This document shows, in pieces, positions 25,531 through 35,865 of a stretch of 64,000 bases of DNA. Under the pieces are notes generated by a model that saw only the letters and a list, made by a program, of their open reading frames with translations, was not told the origin of the DNA and searched no databases. Each line of letters begins with the position of its first letter. Within the stretch, counting starts at the first letter, position 1. The translations under genes and the position numbers were made by a program. The DNA is taken from the NCBI RefSeq assembly GCF_017599385.1, contig NZ_JAGFPK010000001.1, forward strand, positions 684,177 through 748,176, read 5' to 3'. The stretch comes from Ciceribacter sp. L1K22. GTDB lineage: Bacteria; Pseudomonadota; Alphaproteobacteria; Rhizobiales; Rhizobiaceae.

Positions 25531-28359
25531 ATGGCCCAGCCGACGATAGACAATAGCGATATCCTCGATACCGCCGCCTTGAAGGCAGAGTGCATGAAAA
25601 CCGCCGTCGCCAATGCCGGACACGTGCTGAACGCCCGCGCAGCTTTGCTGCCGGTGCTGAAACAGGCCGTCGCCGAGGCACGTGAGGTCGCGCGACGGAA
25701 ACTTTTCGAAGATGGCAGCGGTCTCGCCTGTGCACAGCGTCTGTCCTGGCTGCAGGACCAGTTGATCTCCATCGTCTATGAGGCCGTTGTCGCCCACATT
25801 TATCCGGAAAAGACCGATTCCATCGCCGTAGCCGCGGTCGGTGGCTACGGTCGCGGCACCTTGGCACCTGGCTCGGATATCGACCTTCTCTTTCTGACGC
25901 CGGCCAAGGTTTCGCCCAATATGCACAAGGCGGTTGAGTTCATGCTCTACCTGCTCTGGGATATTGGCTTCAAGGTGGGTCATGCCACGCGCACGCTTGA
26001 CGAATGCATCCGCCTTTCAAAGACCGACATGACCATTCGGACTGCTGTGCTGGAGTCCCGCTTCATTTGTGGCAAGGCCGACCTGGTCGCTGAGTTGATC
26101 CGCCGGTTCGATCTCGAGGTGGCGGAAGGCACGGCGCCGGAATTCATCGCCGCCAAGCTTGCCGAGCGCGATCAGCGCCATCAGAAGGCCGGCGACACCC
26201 GTTATCTGGTCGAGCCGAACGTCAAGGAAGGCAAGGGCGGCCTCCGTGATCTCCAGACACTCTTCTGGATCGCCAAATACAAGTACAATGTCCGTGATGC
26301 CGAGGACCTCGTGAAGCTCGGTGTACTCTCAAGGCAGGAATGGCGCCTGTTCCAGAAGGCGGATGATTTTCTCTGGGCCGTGCGTTGCCACATGCACTAC
26401 CTGACCGGTAAGCCCGAGGAGCGCCTGTCCTTCGATATCCAGCCGGAGATCGCCCAGTCACTCGGATATCAACCGCGCCCCGGCCTTTCTGCCGTCGAGC
26501 GTTTCATGAAGCACTACTTCCTCGTCGCCAAGGACGTGGGCGATCTGACACGGATCATCTGCGCCGCGCTTGAGGACGAGCAGGCCAAGGCTGCGCCGGG
26601 ACTAACGGCCGCGATCGGCCGTTTTGCCAACCGCCCGCGCAAGATCCCTGGAACGATCGAGTTCATCGAGGACAAGGGGCGCATCGCGCTCGCCCGACCC
26701 GACGTCTTCAAGCGGGATCCGATTTCCATCATCCGCCTTTTTCACGTTGCCGACCTCAACGGCCTGGAATTTCATCCTGATGCGTTGAAGGGTGTAACGC
26801 GATCCCTGTCGCTGATCGACAATGACTTCCGCGAGAACGAGGAAGCCAACCGCCTCTTCATGGCGATCCTGACCTCCCGTCGCGATCCGGCGCTGATCCT
26901 GCGGCGCATGAACGAGGCGGGTGTCCTTGGTCGCTTCCTGCCGGATTTCGGCAAGGTAGTGTCGATGATGCAGTTCAACATGTATCATCACTACACCGTC
27001 GACGAACACCTCATTCGGACGGTTGGCGTGCTGTCTGAGATTGAAAAGGGACAGTCCGGCGATATCCATCCATTGTCGGCAAAACTGCTGCCGAGCATCG
27101 AGGATCGGCAGGCTCTATACGCCGCCGTGCTGCTTCACGACGTTGCCAAGGGCCGCCAGGAGGACCATTCGATCGCCGGGGCCAAGGTTGCGCGTAAGCT
27201 CTGCCCGCGTCTCGGCCTTTCGCCGAAGCAGACGGAACTCGTGGCGTGGCTCATCGAGCAGCATCTCCTGATGTCCATGGTGGCTCAGACCCGCGACCTG
27301 CATGATCGCAAGACGATCACCGACTTCGCCGAGAAGGTCCAGTCGCTTGATCGCCTCAAGATGCTGCTGGTGCTGACGGTCTGCGACATCCGCGCGGTCG
27401 GTCCCGGTGTCTGGAACGGCTGGAAGGGGCAATTGCTCCGCACGCTCTACTACGAGACTGAATTGCTCATCTCCGGCGGTTTCTCCGAGGTTTCGCGCAA
27501 GGAACGCGCCAAACATGCCGGAGACATGCTCTCTGAGGCTCTGGCAGACTGGAGCACGCGCGAACGCGAGACGTATATCAAGCTTCACTACGAGCCGTAT
27601 CTGCTCGCCGTCGCTCTTGAGGATCAAGTCCGCCACGCAAATTTCATCCGGCAGGCCGACAAGTCCGGCCACGCTCTGGCGACGATGGTGCGGACTCATT
27701 CGTTCCACGCCATCACTGAGATAACGGTTCTGTCTCCCGACCACCCCCGGCTTCTCTCCATCATCGCGGGTGCCTGTGCCGCCGCCGGCGCCAACATCGC
27801 CGACGCGCAGATTTTCACGACGTCGGATGGACGCGCGCTCGATACGATCCTGGTCAATCGCGAGTTCCCGATCGATGAGGACGAGATGCGTCGGGCCGGC
27901 ACGATCTGTCGCATGATCGAAGACGTTCTTTCGGGCCGCAAGCGCCTACCTGAGGTGATTGCCACGCGTAGCAAGGGGAAAAGGAAGAACAAGACATTCC
28001 CCGTCCAGCCCCACGTCACGATCTCCAACGGCCTCTCGAACAAGTTCACCGTGATCGAGATCGAGTGCCTCGATCGCATCGGTCTGCTGGCTGAGGTGAC
28101 GGCGGTTCTCTCCGATCTCTCGCTCGACATCCATTCGGCCCGCATCACCACGTTCGGTGAGAAGGTCATCGACACCTTCTACGTAACCGACCTGATCGGC
28201 CAGAAGGTCACAAACGACAACCGCATCGCCACCGTCACCGGGCGACTCAAGGCGGTGATGGCCGAGCAGTCCGACGAACTGCGCGACAAGATGCCCTCCG
28301 GCATCATCGCGCCGGCGCCGCAGCGTGGGACGTTGATCCAGAAAAAGCTGAGAGCCTGA
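25531..28359 (+). CDS. glnD: [Protein-PII] uridylyltransferase/uridylyl-removing enzyme GlnD
   Basis: GlnD senses glutamine and adds or removes UMP on PII proteins, controlling the nitrogen response. The 942-aa protein has the nucleotidyltransferase motif [19 protein letters not shown] near residues 103-121, the HD hydrolase domain around [14 protein letters not shown] near 486, and two C-terminal ACT domains (about 730-800 and 845-920; [20 protein letters not shown] and [18 protein letters not shown]). ATG at 25531 is preferred over an upstream TTG at 25510. murJ follows after 1 bp. Confidence 0.95.
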   Translation: MAQPTIDNSDILDTAALKAECMKTAVANAGHVLNARAALLPVLKQAVAEAREVARRKLFEDGSGLACAQRLSWLQDQLISIVYEAVVAHIYPEKTDSIAVAAVGGYGRGTLAPGSDIDLLFLTPAKVSPNMHKAVEFMLYLLWDIGFKVGHATRTLDECIRLSKTDMTIRTAVLESRFICGKADLVAELIRRFDLEVAEGTAPEFIAAKLAERDQRHQKAGDTRYLVEPNVKEGKGGLRDLQTLFWIAKYKYNVRDAEDLVKLGVLSRQEWRLFQKADDFLWAVRCHMHYLTGKPEERLSFDIQPEIAQSLGYQPRPGLSAVERFMKHYFLVAKDVGDLTRIICAALEDEQAKAAPGLTAAIGRFANRPRKIPGTIEFIEDKGRIALARPDVFKRDPISIIRLFHVADLNGLEFHPDALKGVTRSLSLIDNDFRENEEANRLFMAILTSRRDPALILRRMNEAGVLGRFLPDFGKVVSMMQFNMYHHYTVDEHLIRTVGVLSEIEKGQSGDIHPLSAKLLPSIEDRQALYAAVLLHDVAKGRQEDHSIAGAKVARKLCPRLGLSPKQTELVAWLIEQHLLMSMVAQTRDLHDRKTITDFAEKVQSLDRLKMLLVLTVCDIRAVGPGVWNGWKGQLLRTLYYETELLISGGFSEVSRKERAKHAGDMLSEALADWSTRERETYIKLHYEPYLLAVALEDQVRHANFIRQADKSGHALATMVRTHSFHAITEITVLSPDHPRLLSIIAGACAAAGANIADAQIFTTSDGRALDTILVNREFPIDEDEMRRAGTICRMIEDVLSGRKRLPEVIATRSKGKRKNKTFPVQPHVTISNGLSNKFTVIEIECLDRIGLLAEVTAVLSDLSLDIHSARITTFGEKVIDTFYVTDLIGQKVTNDNRIATVTGRLKAVMAEQSDELRDKMPSGIIAPAPQRGTLIQKKLRA

Positions 28360-28360
28360 A

Positions 28361-29932
28361 ATGAGCCTTGTCCGGAAATTTGCGACGGTCGGCGGCGCGA
28401 CCCTGGGCAGCCGTATCTTTGGCTTCGCCCGCGAAACGCTGATGGCGGCCGCTCTGGGCACGGGACCCATGGCGGACGTCTTCTACGCCGCGTTCCGGTT
28501 TCCGAACCTGTTTCGCCGTCTCTTCGCCGAGGGCGCGTTCAATGCTGCCTTCGTGCCGCTTTTCTCAAAGGAAATCGAGGCGAATGGCGTGGCCGGTGCC
28601 AAGCGCTTCTCCGAGGAAGTCTTCGGCGTTCTCTTCTCCGTACTGCTGGTGATCACGATCGTCATGGAACTCTCCATGCCGCTTCTGGTGCGCTGGATCA
28701 TCGCGCCTGGCTTTGCTGACGACGCTGAGAAGTTTTCCCTGACGGTCCGGTTGGCGGCCGTGATGTTCCCCTACCTCATGTGCATGTCTCTGACGGCGAT
28801 GATGAGTGGCATGTTGAACTCGCTGCATCACTTTTTCGCAGCCGCCATCGCCCCGGTCTTCCTGAACGTCATCATGATCGGAGCGCTCCTGTATGCGCTC
28901 CATACCGGAGCTGAACCCGCCACCACCGCGTGGTATCTCTCCTGGTCGGTCTTGGCGGCCGGGCTTCTGCAACTCGCTGTAGTCTATATTGGCGTCCGCC
29001 ACGCCGGAATGAGCATTGGTTTTCGCTGGCCCAGGATCACGCCGAACGTTAAGCGTCTGCTTGTTCTGGCAGTACCGGCCGCGCTGACGGGCGGGATCAC
29101 CCAGATCAACCAGATCATCGGACAAGCGATTGCCTCCGGCAAGGAGGGCGCGATCGCCGCTCTCCAGTATGCGGATCGCATCTACCAACTTCCCCTCGGT
29201 GTTGTCGGCGTTGCGGTGGGGGTCGTGCTGTTGCCGGAACTCTCCCGCGCCCTCAAAGGTGGCCATCAGGTCGAGGCTGCCAATATCCAGAATCGCTCGA
29301 TAGAGTTCGTCCTTTTCCTGACCCTCCCCGCAGCCGCCGCTTTGTGGGTGTTGTCCGACGAGATTATTCGGGTGCTCTATGAACGGGGCGCCTTTTCCGA
29401 ACAGAACACCGCCGTGGTCGCATCTATCCTGGCGATCTACGGGATAGGCCTGCCCGGCTTCGTCCTCATCAAGGCTCTGCAGCCAGGCTTTTACGCGCGT
29501 GAAGATACGAAAACCCCGATGCGTTTCACCGGCATATCCGTCGCGGTGAATTCCACGCTTGCGATATCCCTGTTTCCCCTTATCGCCGAACGCGGTATCG
29601 CCACTGCGGAGGCGGCCGCCGGCTGGATCAACGCGGTGCTGTTGTTCGTGACGCTTCTGCGCCGCGGCGACCTGATGTGGGAGTGGCCGCTTGTCTGGCG
29701 CGCCGCAAGGCTGGTTGTCGCCTCCGCTGTCATGGCGATGGTGTTGATCTACCTTTCGGATCGCTGGAGCGCGTGGCTCAGCCCTTCATCGGGTCTCCTG
29801 GAGCAGGTTGCTGCGCTCGGCGCTCTGATCGGTATCGCGATGGTCGTGTACTTTGTAACAGCATTCGCCATTGGCGGTGCCAGTCTCGGAATGATTCGCC
29901 GAAACCTGCAGCGTAGGGGCCGTCAGCAATAG
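28361..29932 (+). CDS. murJ: Lipid II flippase MurJ (MviN)
   Basis: MurJ moves lipid II across the inner membrane for peptidoglycan synthesis. The 523-aa protein is hydrophobic throughout, with about 14 predicted helices, and has the MVF-family opening KFATVGGATLGSRIFGFARETLMAAALG and the FRFPNLFRRLFAEGAFNAAFVPLF segment. It starts 1 bp after glnD, a conserved rhizobial pair. Its 3' end overlaps the convergent M15-type gene by 10 bp. Confidence 0.95.
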   Translation: MSLVRKFATVGGATLGSRIFGFARETLMAAALGTGPMADVFYAAFRFPNLFRRLFAEGAFNAAFVPLFSKEIEANGVAGAKRFSEEVFGVLFSVLLVITIVMELSMPLLVRWIIAPGFADDAEKFSLTVRLAAVMFPYLMCMSLTAMMSGMLNSLHHFFAAAIAPVFLNVIMIGALLYALHTGAEPATTAWYLSWSVLAAGLLQLAVVYIGVRHAGMSIGFRWPRITPNVKRLLVLAVPAALTGGITQINQIIGQAIASGKEGAIAALQYADRIYQLPLGVVGVAVGVVLLPELSRALKGGHQVEAANIQNRSIEFVLFLTLPAAAALWVLSDEIIRVLYERGAFSEQNTAVVASILAIYGIGLPGFVLIKALQPGFYAREDTKTPMRFTGISVAVNSTLAISLFPLIAERGIATAEAAAGWINAVLLFVTLLRRGDLMWEWPLVWRAARLVVASAVMAMVLIYLSDRWSAWLSPSSGLLEQVAALGALIGIAMVVYFVTAFAIGGASLGMIRRNLQRRGRQQ

Positions 29933-30342
29933 GTCCAGTTGCGGCGCGGTCCGATATCGACATGGACGATGCCGTTGCAGTACCGACCCACGCCGCCAAT
30001 GCCGGGAGCATGCTTAGCCGCGGCAACGATCTTTCGTTCAGAAACGCCGGGCACGCGGATGTCGGCGGCGTAACAGCGGCTGTGTTGCGACTTCCCGGAC
30101 CGGGGTCGATGACCGGATGTGACGATCGGTTTCCGGCCGGTCTCGCTGGCGATGTGAGCGAGGATACGTTGAAGCTTTTCCGGAAAACATCCGACCTGCA
30201 CGCTCGCTCTCTGGACGGTGTAGGCGGCAGAGTAGCTGTGCTTCATGAAGAAGGTAGCCTTGCGCTTTTCATCCATGGCGGTGGCGTTTGGGCTTGTCAT
30301 GGCAATGGCCAAGAGACAGGCAATGGCGACGCGATACATCAT
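29923..30342 (-). CDS. Secreted M15-family (DUF882-like) peptidase-fold protein
   Basis: The 139-aa protein has an N-terminal signal peptide (residues 1-22, YRVAIACLLAIAMTSPNATA). The body matches the peptidase M15A/D-Ala-D-Ala carboxypeptidase fold: TSGHRPRSGKSQHSRCYAADI then NGIVHVDIG. The usual zinc ligands are present (His87, Asp94, His127). The normally invariant Gly of SxHxxGxAxD is Cys90. With Cys52, Cys122 and the C-terminal Cys139 this gives four cysteines in the mature protein, enough for two disulfides in the periplasm. A peptidoglycan substrate is inferred from the family only. Confidence 0.75.
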   Translation of the reverse strand: MMYRVAIACLLAIAMTSPNATAMDEKRKATFFMKHSYSAAYTVQRASVQVGCFPEKLQRILAHIASETGRKPIVTSGHRPRSGKSQHSRCYAADIRVPGVSERKIVAAAKHAPGIGGVGRYCNGIVHVDIGPRRNWTYC

Positions 30343-30517
30343 GCCGGGGCTCCTGTAAAAAAAGAAAATTATCGCTTGATGGCGAGGTTGCGATCGGAGG
30401 CGGGTATTTCCTTCCGAAAAGTGACCTGAATAAGGAGGAATTTGCTCTAAATCGAGAATTTCGCGCCGTATTGGTTAATGTCCGTTAAGGATACTTGCGC
30501 AGCACAAGGAGTGACCA

Positions 30518-30910
30518 ATGGCCTTGCAGGAACTTTTTCTCGTCACGCTCGTGGTAGACGACTACGACAAGGCGAAGACCTTTTACTGTAATGCGCTTGG
30601 CTTCGATTGTGTCGAGGACACCCAGATGGATGCCGTCAAGCGCTGGCTGGTGGTTCGGCCGCCGGGCACGTCCGGTGCGGCCCTTTTGCTGGCGAAAGCC
30701 GATGGTGAGGACCAACGGGCGGCGGTCGGAAAACAGGCCGGCGGCCGGGTCGGTTTTTTCCTGCGAACCGATGACTTCGCCCGCGATTACAAGGCCTTGC
30801 TTGCAAATGACGTACGGTTTGTCGGAGAGCCGCGCCACGAAGTTTACGGTACCGTCGTCGTCTTTGAAGACCTCTATGGCAATCGCTGGGATCTTCTAGA
30901 ACCGGTCTGA
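30518..30910 (+). CDS. VOC family (glyoxalase-fold) protein
   Basis: The 130-aa single VOC domain begins LFLVTLVVDDYDKAKTFYCNALGFDCVEDT, has RVGFFLRTDDFARDYKALL in the middle and ends TVVVFEDLYGNRWDLLEPV with the metal-ligand Glu. It resembles small glyoxalase/dioxygenase-like proteins of unknown substrate. It stands alone between the M15-type gene and trpS. Confidence 0.8.
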   Translation: MALQELFLVTLVVDDYDKAKTFYCNALGFDCVEDTQMDAVKRWLVVRPPGTSGAALLLAKADGEDQRAAVGKQAGGRVGFFLRTDDFARDYKALLANDVRFVGEPRHEVYGTVVVFEDLYGNRWDLLEPV

Positions 30911-31014
30911 AGCAGTGTTGTGTCGGCACTTGATTGTGCAGAAGGCGGGGTGCATAAGCGCTGGCGGAAATCAATCGCTAGATCAGGCCTTCCACCCGCC
31001 TGTTGGGGACGTAC

Positions 31015-32082
31015 ATGAGTGAATTCAAGCCGCTGGTTTTCTCCGGCGTTCAGCCGACCGGCAATCTTCACCTCGGCAACTATCTCGGCGCCATCAAGAA
31101 GTTCGTCGCACTGCAGGCAAACAACGATTGCATCTATTGCGTCGTTGATTTGCACGCGCTGACGGCGCAGCTTGTGCACGAAGACATGCCGAACCAGATA
31201 CGCTCGATCACGGCTGCCTTCCTTGCATCGGGCATCGACCCGAAGGCGCACATCGTGTTCAACCAGTCGGCGGTGCCGCAACACGCGGAACTGGCCTGGA
31301 TCTTCAACTGCGTGGCGCGGATCGGCTGGATGGAGCGCATGACCCAGTTCAAGGACAAGGCCGGTGGCAAGAACGCCGAGCAGGTTTCCTTGGGACTGCT
31401 CGCCTACCCGAGCCTCATGGCCGCCGACATTCTTGTGTACCGGGCCACGCACGTCCCCGTCGGCGACGACCAGAAGCAACATCTGGAGCTGACCCGCGAT
31501 ATCGCGATGAAGTTCAACCTCGATTTCGCAAGCCAGATCCGCGAGACCGGGGCGGGAATCGATATCAAGGTCGGCGACCAACCGGTCCATGCCTATTTCC
31601 CGATGGTGGAGCCGCTCATCGATGGTCCGGCGCCGCGCGTCATGAGCCTGCGCGATGGCACGAAAAAGATGTCGAAGTCCGATGCCTCTGATCTTTCGCG
31701 CATCAACCTGATGGATGATGCCGAGACGATCTCGAAGAAGATCAAGAAGGCCAAGACCGATCCGGATGCGCTTCCGAGCGAGACGGAAGGATTGAAGGGT
31801 AGGCCGGAGGCGGACAACCTGGTTGGCATCTTCGCTGCCCTTTCAGACAAGTCGAAAGCTGACGTGCTGAAGGACTTCGGCGGACAGCAGTTTTCCGTTT
31901 TCAAGCCGGCCCTCGTTGATCTTGCGGTCGAGACCCTGGCTCCTGTGAACGGGGAGATGCGCCGGCTGATGGGGGATCCCGGCTACATCGACACGGTGCT
32001 TCGTGACGGTGGCGCACGGGCCCGCGCCCGCGCGGAAAAAACCATGAAGGAAGTCCGCGACATCATTGGTTTCGTGCAGTAA
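31015..32082 (+). CDS. trpS: Tryptophanyl-tRNA synthetase
   Basis: The 355-aa class I aminoacyl-tRNA synthetase charges tRNA-Trp. The HIGH-type motif is [13 protein letters not shown] near residues 16-28 and the KMSKS motif is KKMSKS (near residue 220). ATG at 31015 (MSEFKPL) is the start; an in-frame TTG 4 codons upstream is less likely. The length fits the family. Confidence 0.96.
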   Translation: MSEFKPLVFSGVQPTGNLHLGNYLGAIKKFVALQANNDCIYCVVDLHALTAQLVHEDMPNQIRSITAAFLASGIDPKAHIVFNQSAVPQHAELAWIFNCVARIGWMERMTQFKDKAGGKNAEQVSLGLLAYPSLMAADILVYRATHVPVGDDQKQHLELTRDIAMKFNLDFASQIRETGAGIDIKVGDQPVHAYFPMVEPLIDGPAPRVMSLRDGTKKMSKSDASDLSRINLMDDAETISKKIKKAKTDPDALPSETEGLKGRPEADNLVGIFAALSDKSKADVLKDFGGQQFSVFKPALVDLAVETLAPVNGEMRRLMGDPGYIDTVLRDGGARARARAEKTMKEVRDIIGFVQ

Positions 32083-32164
32083 GGTCGAGTGTGTCGCGCG
32101 GCGGGCAAACCGGAGTCCGTCGTGACGCGCGCGGTTGTGACCGGTCCGGAGGCTGGATTTCCGA

Positions 32165-32656
32165 ATGGTTTCGAAACGACTGTCACGACTTGAAGGCCAC
32201 AGGCGCAAGTTCATGGCGATCATCGACGGGACGCCGGAATGCTACAAGGCGGTCCATTATGCGGGACGCCGCGCCAAGAATTCGAACGGCGGCCTGGTGA
32301 TGCTGTACATCATTCCCGAAGGCGACTTCCAGCAATGGCTGGGTGTCGAGGAGATCATGCGCGCCGAAGCCCGTGAGGAAGCGGAAGCGGCGATGGCAAA
32401 AGCCGCACAGACGATTCGCGAATCGATTGGGGTGGAACCGGAGATCGTCATCCGCGAAGGCAGTTCGGCGCAGCAGATCAACGCAGTTATCGAGGAAGAC
32501 CGGGATATCGCGATCCTGGTCCTGGCGGCCGGATCAGCCAAGGAAGGGCCGGGCCCTCTCGTATCGATGATTGCCGGCCGCCCGGGAGCCTTTCCCATAC
32601 CGGTCACCGTGCTGCCGGATACACTGAGCAACGAGGAAATCGACGCGCTCTGCTGA
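32165..32656 (+). CDS. Universal stress protein family
   Basis: The 163-aa UspA-fold protein begins with RKFMAIIDGTPECYKAVHYAGRRAKNSNGGLVMLYII and ends with a VLAAGSAKEGPGPLVSMIAGRPGAFPIPVTVLP segment. The ATP-binding G-2x-G-9x-G(S/T) pattern is only partly recognisable. It lies between trpS and nfuA. Confidence 0.82.
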   Translation: MVSKRLSRLEGHRRKFMAIIDGTPECYKAVHYAGRRAKNSNGGLVMLYIIPEGDFQQWLGVEEIMRAEAREEAEAAMAKAAQTIRESIGVEPEIVIREGSSAQQINAVIEEDRDIAILVLAAGSAKEGPGPLVSMIAGRPGAFPIPVTVLPDTLSNEEIDALC

Positions 32657-32751
32657 TCGATGGGTTATCTTCCGCTTTTGACTTGAAGACGCCGATATTC
32701 GGTCTTATTTTTGAAGAATTCTAAATTTGGCCGCGAGCCCGGGAGATACCC

Positions 32752-33312
32752 ATGTTCATCCAGACTGAAACGACGCCGAATCCCGCTACGCTGAAATTCC
32801 TGCCGGGGAAGGTCGTCTTGGAGAGCGGGACGGCAGAATTCCTGGGCGCTGAGGCGGCTCAGAACTCTCCATTGGCGAGCCGGATCTTCTCCATCACGGG
32901 CGTTACCGGCGTGTTCTTTGGCTATGACTTCGTGACGGTCACCAAGGACGGCCCGGAATGGCATCATCTGAAACCAGCGATACTGGGTGCCATCATGGAG
33001 CATTTCATGAGCGGCCAGCCGGTCATGGGAGCAAGCAGTCGCGGCGACTCCGACTTAGATGGTGAGTTTTTCGACGCCGGCGACGAGACCATCGTTGCCA
33101 CGATCAAGGAACTTCTCGAGACGCGGGTCCGTCCCGCCGTTGCGCAGGATGGAGGCGATATAACCTTCCGTGGCTTCAAGGATGGCAAGGTCTTTCTGAA
33201 CATGAAAGGCGCCTGCGCCGGTTGCCCGTCCTCGACGGCGACGTTGAAGCACGGTGTTCAGAACCTCTTGCGCCACTTCGTGCCCGAAGTGCAGGAAGTC
33301 GAGGCCGTCTGA
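32752..33312 (+). CDS. nfuA: NfuA/NifU-type Fe-S cluster scaffold protein
   Basis: The 186-aa protein has the N-terminal Nfu domain (MFIQTETTPNPATLKFLPG) and the C-terminal NifU-like domain with the cluster-binding CxxC, CAGCPSS, near residue 150. Such proteins carry a [4Fe-4S] cluster to client enzymes. MiaB, a possible client, is encoded 3 kb downstream. tsaB follows after 19 bp, so cotranscription is likely. Confidence 0.9.
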   Translation: MFIQTETTPNPATLKFLPGKVVLESGTAEFLGAEAAQNSPLASRIFSITGVTGVFFGYDFVTVTKDGPEWHHLKPAILGAIMEHFMSGQPVMGASSRGDSDLDGEFFDAGDETIVATIKELLETRVRPAVAQDGGDITFRGFKDGKVFLNMKGACAGCPSSTATLKHGVQNLLRHFVPEVQEVEAV

Positions 33313-33331
33313 TGTCTGGCATTTCCGCCCG

Positions 33332-34003
33332 ATGATCGTCCTCGCGCTCGACACGGCTGGAACCGATTGCGCGGCAGCGCTCTACGATACCGCAACCATG
33401 AAAATATTGGGCGAGGTGACCGAGAACATCGGGCGTGGCCATGCCGAGCGGTTGATGGCCATCGTTGATCTGGCATTGGACCAGGCTGGCGTGGATATCT
33501 CCGACGTCGGCCGGATCGCGGTCACGGTAGGACCGGGATCCTTCACCGGCATACGTGTTGGTGTGGCGGCGGCACGAGGTTTCGCTTTGTCGCTTGGCGT
33601 GGAGTCTGTCGGGATCTCTACGTTGGAAGTGCTTGCCGCAGAAGCGATCGACCGCCGACGGCGCGAAGGCGATGACGATGGCAGGCCGATCCTTGTTTCG
33701 ATCGATGCTCGTCGGGGCGAAGTCTATCTGCAGCTCTTCTCTGCGACCGGTCGCCCGCTCCAGGACGCGTCTGTCCTGTCGGTGGACGCCGCCAGAGAGA
33801 TTGCCGCGTCGGGCGCGGCGGAGGTTGTTGGTTCGGCCGCAAGCCTCCTTGCCGGCAATGAGGTCGCGACGTCCGCGGACCATTTTCCCATTGCCCGGGT
33901 TGCGCAACTGGCTATCGCCGTAAAGCCGGGGAAGCCGAGACCACTTTACCTGCGGGGACCGGATGCGAAGCCGCAGGAAGGATTTGCCGTAGCGAGGGTA
34001 TGA
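33332..34003 (+). CDS. tsaB: tRNA threonylcarbamoyladenosine biosynthesis protein TsaB
   Basis: The 223-aa ASKHA-fold partner of TsaD in t6A37 synthesis begins MIVLALDTAGTDCAAALYD and has VGPGSFTGIRVGVAAARGFAL, the family signature. The ATG at 33332 is preferred to longer frames that overlap nfuA. rimI follows after 6 bp; tsaB-rimI pairing is conserved. Confidence 0.93.
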   Translation: MIVLALDTAGTDCAAALYDTATMKILGEVTENIGRGHAERLMAIVDLALDQAGVDISDVGRIAVTVGPGSFTGIRVGVAAARGFALSLGVESVGISTLEVLAAEAIDRRRREGDDDGRPILVSIDARRGEVYLQLFSATGRPLQDASVLSVDAAREIAASGAAEVVGSAASLLAGNEVATSADHFPIARVAQLAIAVKPGKPRPLYLRGPDAKPQEGFAVARV

Positions 34004-34009
34004 GCGGGA

Positions 34010-34507
34010 ATGCTGGAAAACGTGTTTTCACGGAAGCCCGAGTTCGAGATCGTGACGATGTCGGCCGACGACTGCCGCGAAATGTCGGAACTGCACGGGC
34101 AGCGGTTCGCTCGCGGGTGGAATGACGGCGAGTTCGTTAACTTGCTTCTGCAGCAGAACACGTACGGGTTCGTTGCCCGCCAGACCAACGCGCTCTTGTT
34201 CAAGCCGTCATTGGCCGGTTTTGTCCTGGCTCGCGAGGTGGCGGGTGAGGCCGAGATACTGACGATTGCCGTGCAGGAAAGGCTTCCCAGGGCCGGTCTT
34301 GGATGGCGACTGATGCTTGCCGCGATGCGGGAAGCTCAGGCGCGGGGTGGTCTCTCGATGTTCCTGGAGGTTGATGACGGCAATGGTCCCGCCCTTGGAC
34401 TGTATCGGAAACTCGGTTTCGAAATCGCCGGTAGGCGCGACTCCTATTATCAGGACGCCGAAGGTCGAAGATCCGCGGCGCTTGTCATGAAGCGCGATCT
34501 TGGCTAA
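34010..34507 (+). CDS. rimI: Ribosomal protein S18-alanine N-acetyltransferase RimI
   Basis: This 165-aa GNAT acetyltransferase is of RimI type, with FVLAREVAGEAEILTIAVQERLPRAGLGWRLM (acetyl-CoA binding QxxGxG/A region, here ERLPRAGLG) and NGPALGLYRKLGFEIAGRRDSYY near the end. Its place directly after tsaB supports the name. Its 3' end is close to the mur start. Confidence 0.88.
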   Translation: MLENVFSRKPEFEIVTMSADDCREMSELHGQRFARGWNDGEFVNLLLQQNTYGFVARQTNALLFKPSLAGFVLAREVAGEAEILTIAVQERLPRAGLGWRLMLAAMREAQARGGLSMFLEVDDGNGPALGLYRKLGFEIAGRRDSYYQDAEGRRSAALVMKRDLG

Positions 34508-34532
34508 CCACCTTTTGGTGGACGGGCCTTGC

Positions 34533-34973
34533 ATGTCGGATGTGATGAACGAAGTTTCGAAAACCCTCGAGGATCTTTGTGTCGAACGCGGCATGCGAAT
34601 GACGGAGCAGCGACGCGTGATCGCGCGTATTCTCGAGCGTTCCGACGATCATCCCGACGTTGAGGAATTGTACCGCCGTTCCGTTCTTGTCGACTCGCGG
34701 ATCTCGATTTCAACCGTTTACAGAACGGTGAAGCTGTTCGAAGACGCCGGGATCATCGCCCGTCACGACTTCCGCGATGGCCGGTCCCGCTACGAGACTG
34801 TCCCGGAAGAGCATCATGACCATCTCATCGACCTGAAAACCGGTGAAGTCATTGAGTTTCATTCTCCCGAGATCGAGGCGTTGCAGGAAAAGATTGCTCG
34901 CGAGCACGGCTTCAAACTCGTTGATCACCGCCTGGAACTGTATGGCATACCGCTGAAGAAGGACGAAGGCTGA
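34533..34973 (+). CDS. mur: Fur-family metalloregulator, Mur type
   Basis: The 146-aa regulator has a Fur winged helix (RGMRMTEQRRVIARILERSDDHPDVEELYRR, SISTVYRTVKLFEDAGI) and metal-binding dimerisation domain (HDFRDGRSRYE, EHHDHLIDLKTG). In Rhizobiaceae the Fur homolog with this sequence acts as Mur, repressing Mn2+ uptake genes (sitABCD, mntH), while RirA and Irr handle iron. The call of Mur rather than Fur rests on lineage. The C-terminal Cys motifs of typical Fur are absent. ATG at 34533 is chosen; a TTG at 34500 overlapping the rimI stop is possible. Confidence 0.85.
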   Translation: MSDVMNEVSKTLEDLCVERGMRMTEQRRVIARILERSDDHPDVEELYRRSVLVDSRISISTVYRTVKLFEDAGIIARHDFRDGRSRYETVPEEHHDHLIDLKTGEVIEFHSPEIEALQEKIAREHGFKLVDHRLELYGIPLKKDEG

Positions 34974-35009
34974 AGCGTTCGACATGACCGGCGGAAGGGA
35001 ACATAGACG

Positions 35010-35813
35010 GTGATCGACGGCGTGCGCATCGGCATCGTGTTGTCCCTCATCGCGTTGATGACGCTGGTGATGCTTCCGATACAGGCATTGGGGCTCTACT
35101 TCGATTTCCCTTACAGGCGTTGGCTTCCCGGTTATTGGCACAGGATGGCCTGCAGGCTTCTCGGCATACGCCTGCACGTTCACGGAGGACTGGAGAGCCG
35201 TCGCCCCTTGATGATTGCCGCCAATCATGCCTCCTGGAAGGACATCCTCATCCTCGGAGCGCTCGCCGACGTTGCGTTTATCGCCAAGACCGAAGTGGCG
35301 TCCTGGCCGGTGTTCGGTCTCTTCGCGAAGCTCCAGAAGAGCATTTTCGTGGTCCGCGAGGAGAAGAGTCGGACCGGAGAGCAGGTGAACGAGATTGCGA
35401 CGCGAATGGCCGATGGCGAAATCGTCGTGCTCTTCCCCGAAGGCACGACCTCCGACGGCAACAGGCTACTGGGCGTAAAGTCGTCACTGTTCGGCGCTGC
35501 TAGCGCCGCCTTGCCGCTTGCGCCCGATGGCGTCGTTCATGTCCAGCCTGTAGCGATCGCCTATACGGGCGTGTACGGCATGCCGATGGGGCGCTACCAC
35601 CGTCCGATTGCCGCATGGCCCGGCGATATCGGCTTGTTGCCGCACCTGATTGGCATCCTGAAGGCGGGTGCGATCGATGTCGACGTCAGTTTCGGCGAGG
35701 TGATAGAGTTTAGGGTGGGTGAAAACAGGAAGCTCCTCAGCGCGCGGGTCGAGGCTGCCATCCGGTCGATGTTGGTCGACCATCTGCGCGGGCGCTCGAC
35801 GCGGGGCGGTTGA
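35010..35813 (+). CDS. olsA: Lyso-ornithine lipid O-acyltransferase OlsA (PlsC family)
   Basis: OlsA adds a second fatty acid to lyso-ornithine lipid to make ornithine lipid; the family also acylates lysophosphatidate. The 267-aa protein has an N-terminal membrane helix (RIGIVLSLIALMTLVMLPI), the catalytic HX4D motif in NHASWKD and the substrate-binding block VVLFPEGTTSDGNR. The assignment rests on its place between mur and miaB and the presence of olsB in the same region; a PlsC role cannot be excluded. GTG at 35010 is the start. Confidence 0.82.
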   Translation: MIDGVRIGIVLSLIALMTLVMLPIQALGLYFDFPYRRWLPGYWHRMACRLLGIRLHVHGGLESRRPLMIAANHASWKDILILGALADVAFIAKTEVASWPVFGLFAKLQKSIFVVREEKSRTGEQVNEIATRMADGEIVVLFPEGTTSDGNRLLGVKSSLFGAASAALPLAPDGVVHVQPVAIAYTGVYGMPMGRYHRPIAAWPGDIGLLPHLIGILKAGAIDVDVSFGEVIEFRVGENRKLLSARVEAAIRSMLVDHLRGRSTRGG

Positions 35814-35865
35814 ACATCGGAAATTTTCTGTTTTATCCCGCGCAGAAAAGCACTAGATAGCCGCC

